From Methylophilus sp. (lineage in GTDB: Bacteria > Pseudomonadota > Gammaproteobacteria > Burkholderiales > Methylophilaceae): 39,181 nt of DNA. Of the stretch, positions 8,502 to 17,203 are shown piece after piece. A program made the translations under genes and the position numbers. The DNA is taken from contig NZ_SSGF01000036.1 in the NCBI RefSeq assembly GCF_008015755.1, positions 1 through 39,181 on the forward strand, given 5' to 3'. The stretch's first letter is position 1. Each line of letters begins with the position of its first letter. The notes under the pieces were generated by a model. That model saw only the letters and a list, made by a program, of their open reading frames with translations, did not search any database and was not told where the DNA came from.

Positions 8502-9614
8502 TTAGTTGGCTTCGTCACCCAGTGTTTTGCTCATGGAGAGCCCTGTCAGCACAATGCCGCCATCGTTGTGGGAGGTCAGGGTGCTGTAGTTATGTTCCAT
8601 CCATTTTTTGATGCGTCTAGCGTCGCCGATACGGGTTAATTTGCCAACCGAGTCCAGCAAGACCAGAATTAATGGTTCGCCCGCAATGGTCGCTTGCATC
8701 ACCAGGCAGCGTCCAGCTTCGCTGATATAACCCGTTTTAGAGAGGCCGATTTCCCAACTGCTGTTGGTACTCTCACGTACTAATGCATTGGTATTGTGGA
8801 AGTGTATCGGTTGACGTCTGCTGCCAACATTCAAGTCGTAGTCGGAGGTGGTGGTAATTTGACGAATCAGCGGATATTGGTAAGCCGCGTGTACCATTTT
8901 GGCCAGGTCCATGGCGGTGGAGACATTGTTGCTGGTCAGGCCAGTAGAGTCTTCAAAGTGCGTATTCATCATGCCTAGGCTGGCGGCTTTGGCATTCATA
9001 TCTTGAATAAAACGTGCCTTGCCGCCTGGGTAGTTGGTAGCCAATGCCGAGGCAGCGCGGTTTTCAGAGGCAATCAATGCCAGATTTAACATGTCTTCGC
9101 GCGTCATGGTGGTGCCGACTGGCAGGCGTGAAGAAGTCCCTTTCAGGTAATCCACGTCCATGTCGGTAATCGAGACCTGGTCATTTAAATTCAGTTTTGC
9201 GTCCAGCACGACCATGGCCGTCATCAATTTAGTGACTGAGGCAATAGGGGTAGGTGTATCCAGGTTTTTGGAATAGATGATTTCGTGCGTGTTCTGGTTC
9301 ATCACCAAGGCTTTGGTGGAGGCGATCGACAAATTGCCGTTGCCAGCCGATTTGCCAGAAAAAGAATCAAACATTTCTGCGTCAACCGCTGGTCTGGCTG
9401 ATTTTCTGGCATGCGAATGTAGTTTTACCGGGCGCATGGATTTGGTTTTTTCGGGATTGACGCGGTATTGAGAAGAGCGTGTGCTGTATTTTTTACTCTT
9501 CGCCGTCGAAACCGTCTGTTTTTTTGAAGGTGACTTGGCGATGGCTTGACCCGCAGGTGCGAAAGCGATGGAACACATTAGCAACACTTTAAGACAATGC
9601 TTGAAAAAACTCAT
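8502..9614 (-). CDS. pbpG: D-alanyl-D-alanine endopeptidase (PbpG/PBP7-like)
   Basis: This is a peptidase S11-family penicillin-binding protein of 370 residues that cleaves D-Ala-linked peptide cross-links in the periplasm. The three active-site motifs are SVTK (126-129), SEN (183-185) and KTG (293-295). A signal peptide covers about residues 1-26, and a basic, Ser/Lys-rich linker (27-75) precedes the catalytic domain. The start at 9614 is chosen because GGAAGG lies seven bases upstream and the signal peptide begins there; the frame stays open to 9668 without such a site. It ends 50 bases before the shared terminator. DacA-type carboxypeptidase activity is the alternative. Confidence 0.88.
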   Translation of the reverse strand: MSFFKHCLKVLLMCSIAFAPAGQAIAKSPSKKQTVSTAKSKKYSTRSSQYRVNPEKTKSMRPVKLHSHARKSARPAVDAEMFDSFSGKSAGNGNLSIASTKALVMNQNTHEIIYSKNLDTPTPIASVTKLMTAMVVLDAKLNLNDQVSITDMDVDYLKGTSSRLPVGTTMTREDMLNLALIASENRAASALATNYPGGKARFIQDMNAKAASLGMMNTHFEDSTGLTSNNVSTAMDLAKMVHAAYQYPLIRQITTTSDYDLNVGSRRQPIHFHNTNALVRESTNSSWEIGLSKTGYISEAGRCLVMQATIAGEPLILVLLDSVGKLTRIGDARRIKKWMEHNYSTLTSHNDGGIVLTGLSMSKTLGDEAN

Positions 9615-9793
9615 AATCAACCTTCCGAAAACCCGACTCATTATTGCCCAGTTATTATTCAGAGTCAATCACTTATCGCAATTTTCTAGTGTAAAAAATT
9701 AAACCGCTTTATTGACCAACTTTAATAAGTTTTGGTGCGTTTCACAGACTGTGGCACAATAATTATCTATTAAACTTTTGATTTTTAAATCAT

Positions 9794-10165
9794 ATGTCAG
9801 CAGGCTTGAAATACTTCTTTTCTAAAGACCACACTTGGGCAGCGCAGTCCGAAAGTGGGGCTTGGTTGGTGGGTATCACCGATTACGCACAGAATATGCT
9901 CGGCGATGTGGTCTTCGTAGACCCGCCAAAGGTGGGTCAGACGGTAGAGCAGTTCAGTGTGTGCGGCTTGATTGAGTCAGTGAAAACCGGCTCGGATATT
10001 TATGCGCCGCTCACTGGTGTGGTGCAGGCGGTGAATGAAGAGGCCTTGTCTTCGCCCGAAAAAATCAATGATCACCCGTATGATACCTGGTTGTTTACGC
10101 TGGCGGCAGATGCCAGAGGCGTGGAGTCTTTGCTGGAGCAGGCGGCTTACGACGCGCAGCTGTAA
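9794..10165 (+). CDS. gcvH: Glycine cleavage system H protein
   Basis: This 123-residue lipoyl carrier shuttles the aminomethyl group between the P and T proteins of glycine cleavage. The lipoylation site is K64 in ESVKTGSDIYAPLTG, the same residue number as in E. coli. The fold markers HTW (13-15) and GITDYAQNMLGDVVFVDPP (27-45) are intact. Neither gcvT nor gcvP is nearby, so the gene stands alone. The start has no clear Shine-Dalgarno sequence. The protein may serve a dispersed Gcv system or lipoate assembly. Confidence 0.93.
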   Translation: MSAGLKYFFSKDHTWAAQSESGAWLVGITDYAQNMLGDVVFVDPPKVGQTVEQFSVCGLIESVKTGSDIYAPLTGVVQAVNEEALSSPEKINDHPYDTWLFTLAADARGVESLLEQAAYDAQL

Positions 10166-10188
10166 GGGGTTATTTTGTAGTGGCAGCC

Positions 10189-10383
10189 TTAATTCACTTT
10201 TTTGATTTTGAGTGTTGGCTCGGCGTATAGCAAATTTGCCAGATGCAAGGTCACCGGTTTGTTGGGCTGCGCCTGGCTGCCGAGTGTCAGCATGTTGTGG
10301 TGTATGTTGAGGTCGCGACTGGCCAGTCCTAAAAAAAACAGCATGGTCAGCATAAAGGGTAATTTGAGAGAGAATTGTTGCAT
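10189..10383 (-). CDS. Small hypothetical protein with N-terminal hydrophobic helix (64 aa)
   Basis: This 64-residue ORF is preceded by a textbook ribosome binding site (AAGGAG at 10390-10395, six bases before the ATG), which supports translation. Residues 7-22 form a hydrophobic helix that could be a signal anchor or an uncleaved signal peptide; the rest is polar with a basic C-terminus. It converges on gcvH and is divergent from the zinc-ribbon gene. No family is recognised. It could be a small periplasmic or membrane protein. Confidence 0.5.
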   Translation of the reverse strand: MQQFSLKLPFMLTMLFFLGLASRDLNIHHNMLTLGSQAQPNKPVTLHLANLLYAEPTLKIKKVN

Positions 10384-10513
10384 ATCGAGCTCCTTAAAGT
10401 CTTTTCAATTCAAATACATCGCGGTGCTTTTGATGATTTGTCACGCGAATCAGCGTATAATTTGCGCTTGGTGAAATTTTTCCAGCAAGTTGTCCTTCAG
10501 GTTGTGTTAACAA

Positions 10514-10780
10514 ATGCCTATCTACGATTTTCAATGTACCGCGTGTGGTTACCAGCAAGAGCTGATGCGCAAGGTGTCTGCGCCCTCTGTTGAGGTGTGC
10601 CCAAAGTGTGCGCAACAGACGTTTAGCAAGCAGGTGTCTGCGCCAAACTTTCAACTGACTGGCAGTGGCTGGTATGCAACTGACTTTAAAAACAGCCAAT
10701 CGAAAACCAGTAGCCCAGCGGCTGAATCTCCCCCGGCCACTGAAGCCGCAAAGTGCAACCCAGGCTGTGCCTGCCATTAA
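10514..10780 (+). CDS. FmdB-family zinc-ribbon protein
   Basis: This 88-residue protein has the FmdB/CxxC-CxxC zinc ribbon: start MPIYDF, then cysteines C8 and C11, and C29 and C32. The middle is a flexible Ser/Thr/Ala-rich linker, and the C-terminus is a second short Cys-rich tail (CNPGCACH). The family was named for a putative formamidase regulator, but its function is unknown; it is often encoded just upstream of the DUF502 gene and aspS, as here. A perfect TATAAT at 10456-10461 may be its -10 element, although no good -35 is seen. Confidence 0.88.
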   Translation: MPIYDFQCTACGYQQELMRKVSAPSVEVCPKCAQQTFSKQVSAPNFQLTGSGWYATDFKNSQSKTSSPAAESPPATEAAKCNPGCACH

Positions 10781-10792
10781 AAATCAAGACGC

Positions 10793-11392
10793 ATGAAAAA
10801 ATATTTCATTACAGGGTTGCTGGTGTTGGTCCCACTGTTTATTACGGTGTGGGTGCTTAAAACTTTAGTGCAAACGCTGGACCAAAGTTTGCTGTTATTG
10901 CCTGTTGCCTGGCGTCCGGAAACCTTGCTGGGCGTGGATATTCCTGGGTTTGGTGTGATCCTGACCGTGGGTATCGTGCTGGCGACTGGCCTGGTTGCCA
11001 CCAATATTTTTGGCCAGCAATTGATTGAGTTGTGGGAAGGCTTGCTGATCCGCGTGCCGGTGGTGAAATCCATTTACTCCAGCGTCAAGCAAGTGTCTGA
11101 TACGCTTTTTTCTGACTCTGGTAATGCTTTCCGCCAGGCGCTGCTGATTGAGTATCCGCGCCAGGGGTCATGGACCATTGCCTTTTTAACCGGCACACCG
11201 GGCGGCGATGTCGCGAATCATCTGCAAGGCGAGTATGTCAGCGTCTATGTGCCAACCACGCCTAACCCGACCTCTGGTTTTTTCCTGATGCTACCCAAGT
11301 CGGATGTGATAGCGCTCGACATGAGCGTCGATCAGGCCTTGAAATACATCATTAGCATGGGTACAGTGGCGCCCTTGCCTAAACATCATTAA
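10793..11392 (+). CDS. DUF502 family membrane protein
   Basis: This 199-residue protein has two N-terminal transmembrane helices (about 5-25 and 48-72), followed by a soluble domain with the DUF502 motifs PVVKSIYSSVKQV and VYVPTTPNPTSGFF. The biochemical role is unknown. It starts 12 bases after the zinc-ribbon gene and ends 33 bases before aspS, a cluster often seen in betaproteobacteria. It probably shares a transcript with both. Confidence 0.88.
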   Translation: MKKYFITGLLVLVPLFITVWVLKTLVQTLDQSLLLLPVAWRPETLLGVDIPGFGVILTVGIVLATGLVATNIFGQQLIELWEGLLIRVPVVKSIYSSVKQVSDTLFSDSGNAFRQALLIEYPRQGSWTIAFLTGTPGGDVANHLQGEYVSVYVPTTPNPTSGFFLMLPKSDVIALDMSVDQALKYIISMGTVAPLPKHH

Positions 11393-11425
11393 CCGCAACA
11401 CACTTTAAAACTTTATAAAATTATT

Positions 11426-13216
11426 ATGATGCGTACACACTATTGCGGTCACTTGAACCGCGAACATATTGGACAAACCGTGACACTGTGTGGCTGGGCC
11501 CACCGTCGTCGCGACCACGGGGGCGTGATTTTTATTGATTTGCGTGATCGCGAAGGTCTGGCGCAAATCGTGATTGACCCGGATACCAAAGATGCATTTG
11601 CCATCGCTGAAACCGTGCGTAGCGAGTTTGTGTTGCGCGTGGTCTGTAAAGTGCGTGCGCGTCCTGAAGGCACCGTGAATGCTAACTTGCCGACCGGTGA
11701 AGTGGAGATGCTGGCGACAGAAATTGAAGTGCTGAATGCTTCATTGACGCCACCCTTTATGCTGGATGACGATAACCTGACTGAAACCGTGCGCCTGGAG
11801 CATCGTTATATCGACCTGCGCCGTCCGGCCATGCAGAAAAACCTGATGCTGCGCTACAAAGTGGCAAAAAACCTGCGTGACTACTTGGATGACAACGGTT
11901 TTATCGAAGTCGAAACACCGATGCTGACGCGCTCGACACCGGAAGGTGCGCGTGACTATCTGGTGCCATCCCGTGTTCACCACGGTATGTTCTTCGCCTT
12001 GCCTCAATCACCGCAGTTGTTTAAACAGTTGCTGATGGTGTCCGGTTTTGACCGCTACTTCCAGATCACCAAGTGTTTCCGTGATGAAGACTTGCGCGCG
12101 GACCGTCAGCCAGAATTCACCCAGGTCGATATTGAAACATCGTTCCTGGAAGAAAACGAAATCATGGACATCGTCGAAGAGATGATCCGCCGCATGCTGA
12201 AGAAAATTCAGAATGTTGATTTGCCAGCCCAGTTCCCACGCATGCCTTTCGCTGAAGCCATGAACCGTTACGGTTCAGACAAGCCAGACATGCGCGTGAC
12301 CCTGGAAATCACTGAGCTCAGCGATGTGATGAAAGATGTTGATTTTAAAGTATTTGCCGGTGCCGCTAATATGGCCGGTGGCCGTGTCGCCGCCATTCGC
12401 GTGCCTAATGGCGCTGCCATCAGCCGCTCCGAGATCGATGCCTATACCGAGTTTGTCAAAATTTACGGTGCCAAAGGTCTGGCGTATATCAAGATCAACG
12501 ATATTACCAAGCTGAACGAAGAAGGCCTGCAAAGCCCGATTGTGAAGAACATTCACGTCAATGCGCTGCAAGCGATTATTGAGCGCACTGGCGCGCAAAA
12601 TGGCGACATCGTGTTCTTCGGTGCCGATAAAGCCAAAATCGTCAACGAAGCCCTGGGTGCCTTGCGTACCAAGGTGGGTCACGAAAAAGGCCATGTCGAT
12701 GGCCGTCAGTGGGCGCCTTTGTGGGTGGTGGATTTCCCGATGTTTGAGCATGATGAAGACAATGACCGTTGGGTCGCGCTGCATCACCCGTTCACTGCGC
12801 CTAAAGATGGCCATGAAGACTTGCTGGTCAGCAATCCGGGTGCCTGTTTGTCTAAAGCTTACGACATGGTGCTCAACGGCTGGGAAGTAGGCGGCGGTTC
12901 TGTGCGTATCCACAAGCAGGACGTGCAATCCAAAGTGTTTGATGCGCTGAAAATCAGCCGCGAAGAAGCACAAGAAAAATTCGGCTTCTTGCTCGATGCC
13001 TTGCAATACGGTGCGCCGCCGCACGGTGGTCTGGCTTTTGGCCTGGATCGACTGGTCACGCTGATGACCGGTGCTGAGTCGATTCGTGACGTGATTGCTT
13101 TCCCGAAAACCCAGCGCGCGCAATGTCTGATGACCAATGCGCCAAATGAGGTCGATGAGAAACAATTGCGCGAATTGCATATTCGCGTGCGTCAGCAAAA
13201 CGCGGCTGGTCAATAA
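11426..13216 (+). CDS. aspS: Aspartate-tRNA ligase, likely non-discriminating
   Basis: This class II aminoacyl-tRNA synthetase of 596 residues is the usual size of bacterial AspRS. It has an N-terminal OB-fold anticodon domain, motif 2 ([16 protein letters not shown]) and motif 3 ([12 protein letters not shown]), with the bacterial GAD insertion between them. Residue 31, in RRRDHGG, is histidine, and G82 follows in RPEG. In Pseudomonas-type enzymes His31 with a nearby Gly marks relaxed specificity for tRNA-Asn, whereas E. coli has Leu there. That would imply Asn-tRNA formation by GatCAB. Tandem ATGs at 11426 and 11429 both work; no clear ribosome binding site is seen. Confidence 0.97.
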   Translation: MMRTHYCGHLNREHIGQTVTLCGWAHRRRDHGGVIFIDLRDREGLAQIVIDPDTKDAFAIAETVRSEFVLRVVCKVRARPEGTVNANLPTGEVEMLATEIEVLNASLTPPFMLDDDNLTETVRLEHRYIDLRRPAMQKNLMLRYKVAKNLRDYLDDNGFIEVETPMLTRSTPEGARDYLVPSRVHHGMFFALPQSPQLFKQLLMVSGFDRYFQITKCFRDEDLRADRQPEFTQVDIETSFLEENEIMDIVEEMIRRMLKKIQNVDLPAQFPRMPFAEAMNRYGSDKPDMRVTLEITELSDVMKDVDFKVFAGAANMAGGRVAAIRVPNGAAISRSEIDAYTEFVKIYGAKGLAYIKINDITKLNEEGLQSPIVKNIHVNALQAIIERTGAQNGDIVFFGADKAKIVNEALGALRTKVGHEKGHVDGRQWAPLWVVDFPMFEHDEDNDRWVALHHPFTAPKDGHEDLLVSNPGACLSKAYDMVLNGWEVGGGSVRIHKQDVQSKVFDALKISREEAQEKFGFLLDALQYGAPPHGGLAFGLDRLVTLMTGAESIRDVIAFPKTQRAQCLMTNAPNEVDEKQLRELHIRVRQQNAAGQ

Positions 13217-13258
13217 ACCGGCCAGGCTTGTGACACAGGCCATTGCAAAGTATCACAG

Positions 13259-13288
13259 CGCGTCTGCCATCGGGTGGGCGCGTTTTTT
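13259..13288 (+). terminator. Rho-independent terminator after aspS
   Basis: A 10-bp stem with G-U wobbles (13259-13268 with 13273-13282) and a 4-base loop is followed by T6 (13283-13288). It closes the zinc-ribbon/DUF502/aspS unit 43 bases after the aspS stop. Confidence 0.75.
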
Positions 13289-13328
13289 ATTGGGGCTAAG
13301 CCTTTGTGGGCTGGCTTGAGGCGAGAGC

Positions 13329-13859
13329 ATGATGGATCTTAGCGCGTATATTCGCACCATTGCAGATTACCCCAAAGCGGGCATTCAGTTTCGTGACATC
13401 ACCACCTTGCTGCAAGATGCCACCGCTTTTAATGCGGCCATTGATGTGCTGGCGTTGCATTATGCCGATGTGGCGCTGGATAAGGTGGTTGGTATCGAGG
13501 CGCGTGGTTTTATCATTGGGGCGGCCGTGGCCAGCAAATTGCAACTAGGGTTTGTGCCGGTGCGCAAGCCCGGTAAATTGCCTGCTGCCACCATTTCGCA
13601 ACGCTACACCCTCGAGTATGGTGAAGATGCGCTGCAGTTGCACGCCGATGCTATCACTGCAGGCGAGCGTGTGCTGCTGGTGGACGATCTGATTGCCACA
13701 GGCGGCACCGCCCAGGCGGCGGTAGCCTTGATTCGTCAGCTCGGCGGTGTGGTTGCACATGCCGGATTTGTGATTGACTTACCAGATTTGGGCGGCTTGC
13801 AACATTTGCAGGCAAATGGCGTCCAAGCCTTTGCCCTGTGTCAATTTGAAGGACATTAG
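13329..13859 (+). CDS. apt: Adenine phosphoribosyltransferase
   Basis: This enzyme makes AMP from adenine and PRPP in cytoplasmic purine salvage. The 176-residue protein has the PRPP-binding motif VLLVDDLIATGGT (115-127), the N-terminal IPDYP-like segment IADYPKAGIQFRDIT and the GIEARGF motif (55-61). Start codons at 13329 and 13332 are tandem ATGs; GAGGCGAGAG lies just upstream as a ribosome binding site. It lies between a terminator and the VOC gene and is probably transcribed on its own or with the VOC gene. Confidence 0.95.
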   Translation: MMDLSAYIRTIADYPKAGIQFRDITTLLQDATAFNAAIDVLALHYADVALDKVVGIEARGFIIGAAVASKLQLGFVPVRKPGKLPAATISQRYTLEYGEDALQLHADAITAGERVLLVDDLIATGGTAQAAVALIRQLGGVVAHAGFVIDLPDLGGLQHLQANGVQAFALCQFEGH

Positions 13860-13927
13860 TTTTTGTACTATATTGCGCAGGATATTTGCGCAACTTTTTT
13901 ACACGGCACTCATCAGATTGGAACATC

Positions 13928-14359
13928 ATGCCATTGACAGGAATTGATCACGTCAACTTTAGAACGGACCGCGACACTATGCATTTGTTGCGCGACTTTT
14001 ATTGCGATGTGTTGGGCTTGACGGTAGGTAAGCGCGTGGCCAGCACCACCTATGGCTACTGGCTGTATATTGGCAAGCAAGCCGTGGTGCACTTGGCAGA
14101 ATATAAAACTGCCGAGCCGCCACAATTGCATGTGCATGGCACCTATGATCATGTTTCCTTTAACTGCAATGACATGGCCGCCATGGAGGCCAATCTGCAG
14201 GCGCGAGGCGTGACTTACACCACGCGTATCCTGGCCAATGGTATCCGCCAGATTAATATGCGTGACCCGGCAGGCAATGGCGTCGAGTTGAATTTTGCCG
14301 AATATGCCGATCCACACTATGAAATGCGGCCTTCTGGCGACCCAAGCAAGCAGGCCTGA
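13928..14359 (+). CDS. VOC-superfamily (glyoxalase/dioxygenase-like) protein
   Basis: This 143-residue protein has two beta-alpha-beta-beta-beta modules of the vicinal oxygen chelate fold. Likely metal ligands are H8 (GIDHVNF), a histidine in VHLAEYK or YDHVSFN, and a glutamate in GNGVELNF. The substrate cannot be assigned; a lyase, isomerase or dioxygenase activity is possible. ATG 13928 begins with MPLTGIDHVNF, the usual VOC start; an upstream ATG at 13886 would add 14 residues without homology support. Confidence 0.85.
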   Translation: MPLTGIDHVNFRTDRDTMHLLRDFYCDVLGLTVGKRVASTTYGYWLYIGKQAVVHLAEYKTAEPPQLHVHGTYDHVSFNCNDMAAMEANLQARGVTYTTRILANGIRQINMRDPAGNGVELNFAEYADPHYEMRPSGDPSKQA

Positions 14360-14366
14360 GTGGGTG

Positions 14367-14382
14367 TGTGATGTGCATCACA
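14367..14382. promoter_or_regulatory. CRP-like palindrome TGTGA-N6-TCACA
   Basis: The sequence TGTGATGTGCATCACA at 14367-14382 matches the consensus half-sites of CRP-family regulators (TGTGA, six bases, TCACA) exactly. It lies 73 bases upstream of the SoxYZ-like gene and eight bases after the VOC stop. CRP/Vfr-type control of the downstream gene is inferred; no regulator gene is in the window. Confidence 0.5.
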
Positions 14383-14454
14383 TATTGCGCATAGCGGTTC
14401 GTTAGACAATCATTTGATAGTGTGCAAATCAATAATGAAAGATAAGGGACGATC

Positions 14455-15243
14455 ATGAAAAAAGTATGGGTGATGATGGTAGGGCTGTTAGCCCTTGGGG
14501 TCAGTGGTTTAGCGCAGGCGGAAGCTGATCCTAAGTTATGGGCGGTGGTCAAAGAGGCGTTTTTCCCAAAGCGGGACATTCAGGAAGTCGATTTCCTTAA
14601 AGTAGAAGGCCCGCGCCGTGCCGAGAGTGGCGCGCAAGTGCCGGTGACTTTTATCTACGACAAAGCTGCCGCCAATGGCGTGGTGCTTAAAAAACTGTAT
14701 GTGATTGTCGATGCTAATCCGATCCAGCTAGCCTCGACTTATCACTTAACTGACAAACTTAACGGTTTTCAAATGGCGACGCGTATCCGTCAAGAAACCG
14801 ATTCTTTTGTGCGGCTGATTGGTGAAACTGCTGATGGCAAACTCTACATGGGCAAGCGGGAGATTCGCGCGGCCGGTGGCTGTGGCGGTACGGTCGATAA
14901 TAACGAATCTGAAGTGCGTGCGGCAGCCGGTAAAATTAAATTGAATGTTGATGCGCCAAAATTTGGTGAGGCCGCGACCGCGACTTTTAATATCCGCCAC
15001 GTCATGCGTACTGGCTTGCAGCGCGACCTGGTGTCACAAGGCTATGTGCCTGCGTTTTATATCAATAAAACAACGTTTACCTACAATGGTCAGGAAGTGA
15101 TGACGGTGGATGTCGGCGTGGGCACCAGTGAAGATCCTTATATGAAGTTTAGTTTTGTACCGGATGCGCCAGGCAAGCTGGAAGTGGTGGCGACGGATAA
15201 TGAAGGTAAAACCTTCACGCAGACGCTGGATGTACACAGCTAG
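14455..15243 (+). CDS. Fused SoxYZ-like carrier protein (quinoprotein-dehydrogenase-associated type)
   Basis: This 262-residue periplasmic protein has a clear signal peptide (1-22, ending AQA). An N-terminal SoxY-like domain (about 25-150) ends in GGCGG (141-145), whose C143 corresponds to the swinging-arm cysteine that carries sulfur intermediates in SoxY. A SoxZ-like domain follows (about 155-262). In true Sox systems SoxY and SoxZ are separate; the fused form is known from quinoprotein (PQQ) dehydrogenase clusters of methylotrophs. No sox or dehydrogenase gene is here. AAGGGA precedes the ATG, a CRP-like palindrome lies upstream and a terminator downstream, so it appears monocistronic. Confidence 0.85.
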   Translation: MKKVWVMMVGLLALGVSGLAQAEADPKLWAVVKEAFFPKRDIQEVDFLKVEGPRRAESGAQVPVTFIYDKAAANGVVLKKLYVIVDANPIQLASTYHLTDKLNGFQMATRIRQETDSFVRLIGETADGKLYMGKREIRAAGGCGGTVDNNESEVRAAAGKIKLNVDAPKFGEAATATFNIRHVMRTGLQRDLVSQGYVPAFYINKTTFTYNGQEVMTVDVGVGTSEDPYMKFSFVPDAPGKLEVVATDNEGKTFTQTLDVHS

Positions 15244-15260
15244 TCACAAATCAGATAGAC

Positions 15261-15283
15261 AGGCCTCTTCGGAGGCCTTTTTT
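15261..15283 (+). terminator. Rho-independent terminator (UUCG loop)
   Basis: A perfect 7-bp stem AGGCCTC/GAGGCCT (15261-15267 with 15272-15278) closed by a TTCG tetraloop is followed by further T residues (15279-15283). It ends the SoxYZ-like gene 17 bases after its stop. Confidence 0.93.
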
Positions 15284-15346
15284 GTTTTATGACAAATACC
15301 TGTTTCGTCACGGTGCTAAAATACCCGCTTTGGGGAAAGGGACAAC

Positions 15347-15766
15347 ATGAAAAGTTTTCGTAAAGAACTATGGTTTAACATTTCAGCGCGCATGGATTTC
15401 AAGAACATTACGCAGGATGTGGTGGCCTGTGTGCGCGAAAGCGGTGTGAGAGAAGGCCTGGTGCTGATCAATGCCATGCATATTTCGGCCAGTGTGTTTA
15501 TCAATGACGACGAACGCGGCCTGCATCATGACTACAAAGTGTGGCTGGAAAAACTGGCGCCGCATGAGCCCGTGAGTGGTTATCGCCACAATGATACCGG
15601 CGAAGATAATGCTGATGCGCATATCAAGCGCCAGATCATGGGCCGCGAAGTGGTGGTGGCGATTACCGAAGGCCAGCTGGATTTTGGCCCCTGGGAACAG
15701 ATTTTCTACGGTGAGTTTGACGGCCGCCGCAATAAGCGCGTGTTGGTGAAAATTATTGGTGAATAA
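15347..15766 (+). CDS. yjbQ: YjbQ family protein (secondary thiamine-phosphate synthase-like, UPF0047)
   Basis: This 139-residue UPF0047 protein carries the family core [20 protein letters not shown] (36-55), the [19 protein letters not shown] histidine-rich segment and the [16 protein letters not shown] signature. E. coli YjbQ has weak thiamine-phosphate synthase activity, but the physiological role is unclear. GGGAAAGGGA precedes the ATG. It is separated by only six bases from trhP, so the two form an operon. Confidence 0.9.
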   Translation: MKSFRKELWFNISARMDFKNITQDVVACVRESGVREGLVLINAMHISASVFINDDERGLHHDYKVWLEKLAPHEPVSGYRHNDTGEDNADAHIKRQIMGREVVVAITEGQLDFGPWEQIFYGEFDGRRNKRVLVKIIGE

Positions 15767-15772
15767 AGCGTG

Positions 15773-17119
15773 ATGAAATCTCCTGAGTTATTAGCCCCGG
15801 CGGGTGACCTGGATCGCATGCGTACCGCGTTTGATTATGGCGCGGATGCAGTGTATGCGGGCCAGCCGCGCTACAGCTTGCGGGTGCGGGAAAATGATTT
15901 CTCCATACAAAATATGGCCATTGGTATTGCCGAGGCGCATGCGCGCGGCAAGAAGTTTTTTGTTGCCAGCAATATCTCGCCGCACAACGCCAAGGTAAAA
16001 ACCTATATGCGTGACATGGCGCCAGTGATAGACATGCAGCCGGACGCGCTGATTATGGCTGACCCAGGCTTGATTATGATGGTGCGCGAGCAATGGCCGG
16101 AGATGCCTATCCATTTGTCTGTGCAAGCCAATGCGGTGAATTACGCCTCGGTGAAGTTCTGGCAACGCATGGGGCTAACGCGAGTGATTTTGTCGCGTGA
16201 GCTTTCGCTCGATGAAATTGACGAAATCCGCCAGGAATGCCCGGACATGGAGCTGGAGGTGTTTGTGCACGGCGCCTTGTGTATTGCTTATTCAGGCCGC
16301 TGCCTGCTATCTGGCTACTTTAATTCGCGCGACCCCAATCAAGGCACCTGTACCAACAGTTGCCGCTGGGATTACAAGGTGCACGATGCCCAGCCGGATG
16401 CGGCAGGGGTGATCCGTTTGAAGGGATTTGATTTTCAGGCAGAAATGGAGAAATCCAGCCTGTCGTCGTGTGGCTCATTGCCGCGTCATCCGGCAGCCGA
16501 ACAGGTGTACCTGATAGAAGAAAAAGGCCGCCCCGGTGAGTTGTTGCCTATCATGGAAGACGAGCACGGCACTTACATCATGAATAGCAAAGACCTGCGC
16601 GCAATTGAGCATGTGGAAAAACTGATTGCGCTGGGCGTGGATTCACTCAAGATTGAAGGCCGCACGAAATCGCGTTATTACGTGGCGCGTACCTGCCAGA
16701 ATTACCGCCAGGCGATTGATGATGCGGTGGCCGGTCGACCGTTTGACTGGCGTTTGCTCGGCGAGTTGGAGAATTTGGCCAACCGTGGCTATACCGATGG
16801 TTTTTACCAACGCCATCATACCGCTGAGCACCAGAATTATGTACAAGGGCATTCTAGCGCCAACCGCAGTATATACGTTGGCGATGTGGTGGAATATGAC
16901 GCTGCGCGTGGATTGGCGTCGATTCAGGCGCGTAATAAATTTGCCGTCGGTGACAAGTTGCAGTTGATTCATCCCAGCGGTAACCGCGACCTGGTGGTTG
17001 AACAGTTATTCGACAAGCAGGGCGCGCCAGTGGAGCAAGCCGCAGGTAGCGGCCACTTTGTTAAATTGCCAGTCGCCGCCGCTGCATTAAATAATGCCAT
17101 GGTAGCCAGGTATTTATAA
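15773..17119 (+). CDS. trhP: U32 family tRNA hydroxylase (TrhP/YegQ-like)
   Basis: This 448-residue U32-family protein is the size of E. coli TrhP (YegQ), which with a Fe-S cluster makes 5-hydroxyuridine at tRNA position 34 using prephenate. The N-terminus ELLAPAGDLDRMRTAFDYGA is typical, and the conserved Cys-rich signature runs through HGALCIAYSGRCLLSGY and GTCTNSCRW. The C-terminal part contains a small beta-barrel. ATG 15773 is preferred over the GTG directly before it. Older annotation as a collagenase-like peptidase is less likely for this subfamily. Confidence 0.9.
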   Translation: MKSPELLAPAGDLDRMRTAFDYGADAVYAGQPRYSLRVRENDFSIQNMAIGIAEAHARGKKFFVASNISPHNAKVKTYMRDMAPVIDMQPDALIMADPGLIMMVREQWPEMPIHLSVQANAVNYASVKFWQRMGLTRVILSRELSLDEIDEIRQECPDMELEVFVHGALCIAYSGRCLLSGYFNSRDPNQGTCTNSCRWDYKVHDAQPDAAGVIRLKGFDFQAEMEKSSLSSCGSLPRHPAAEQVYLIEEKGRPGELLPIMEDEHGTYIMNSKDLRAIEHVEKLIALGVDSLKIEGRTKSRYYVARTCQNYRQAIDDAVAGRPFDWRLLGELENLANRGYTDGFYQRHHTAEHQNYVQGHSSANRSIYVGDVVEYDAARGLASIQARNKFAVGDKLQLIHPSGNRDLVVEQLFDKQGAPVEQAAGSGHFVKLPVAAAALNNAMVARYL

Positions 17120-17148
17120 TTGAGATAAGCCTGATTGAGGGCTTGTTT

Positions 17149-17185
17149 AAAACCAAGGGGTGCCACTGGCGCCCCTTGGTTTTTT
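17149..17185 (+). terminator. Rho-independent terminator after trhP
   Basis: A long stem of about 16 bp (17149-17164 with 17168-17183, one G-U pair) and a 3-base loop is followed by T residues. AAAA on the 5' side means it can also work on the minus strand, after the CBS gene. Confidence 0.9.
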
Positions 17186-17203
17186 GGATGCTTGCGCGCT
17201 GGC

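Noticed and set aside
9669..9793. Glycine riboswitch or sigma-54 site before gcvH
   Set aside because: No glycine riboswitch core is visible; TGGCAC is present near 9752 but the -12 element TTGC is missing.
12275..13243. Long open frame of 322 codons on the minus strand within aspS
   Set aside because: It is fully opposite to a certain aspS gene, encodes a His/Gln-rich sequence without a domain, and has no ribosome binding site; it is a codon-bias shadow.
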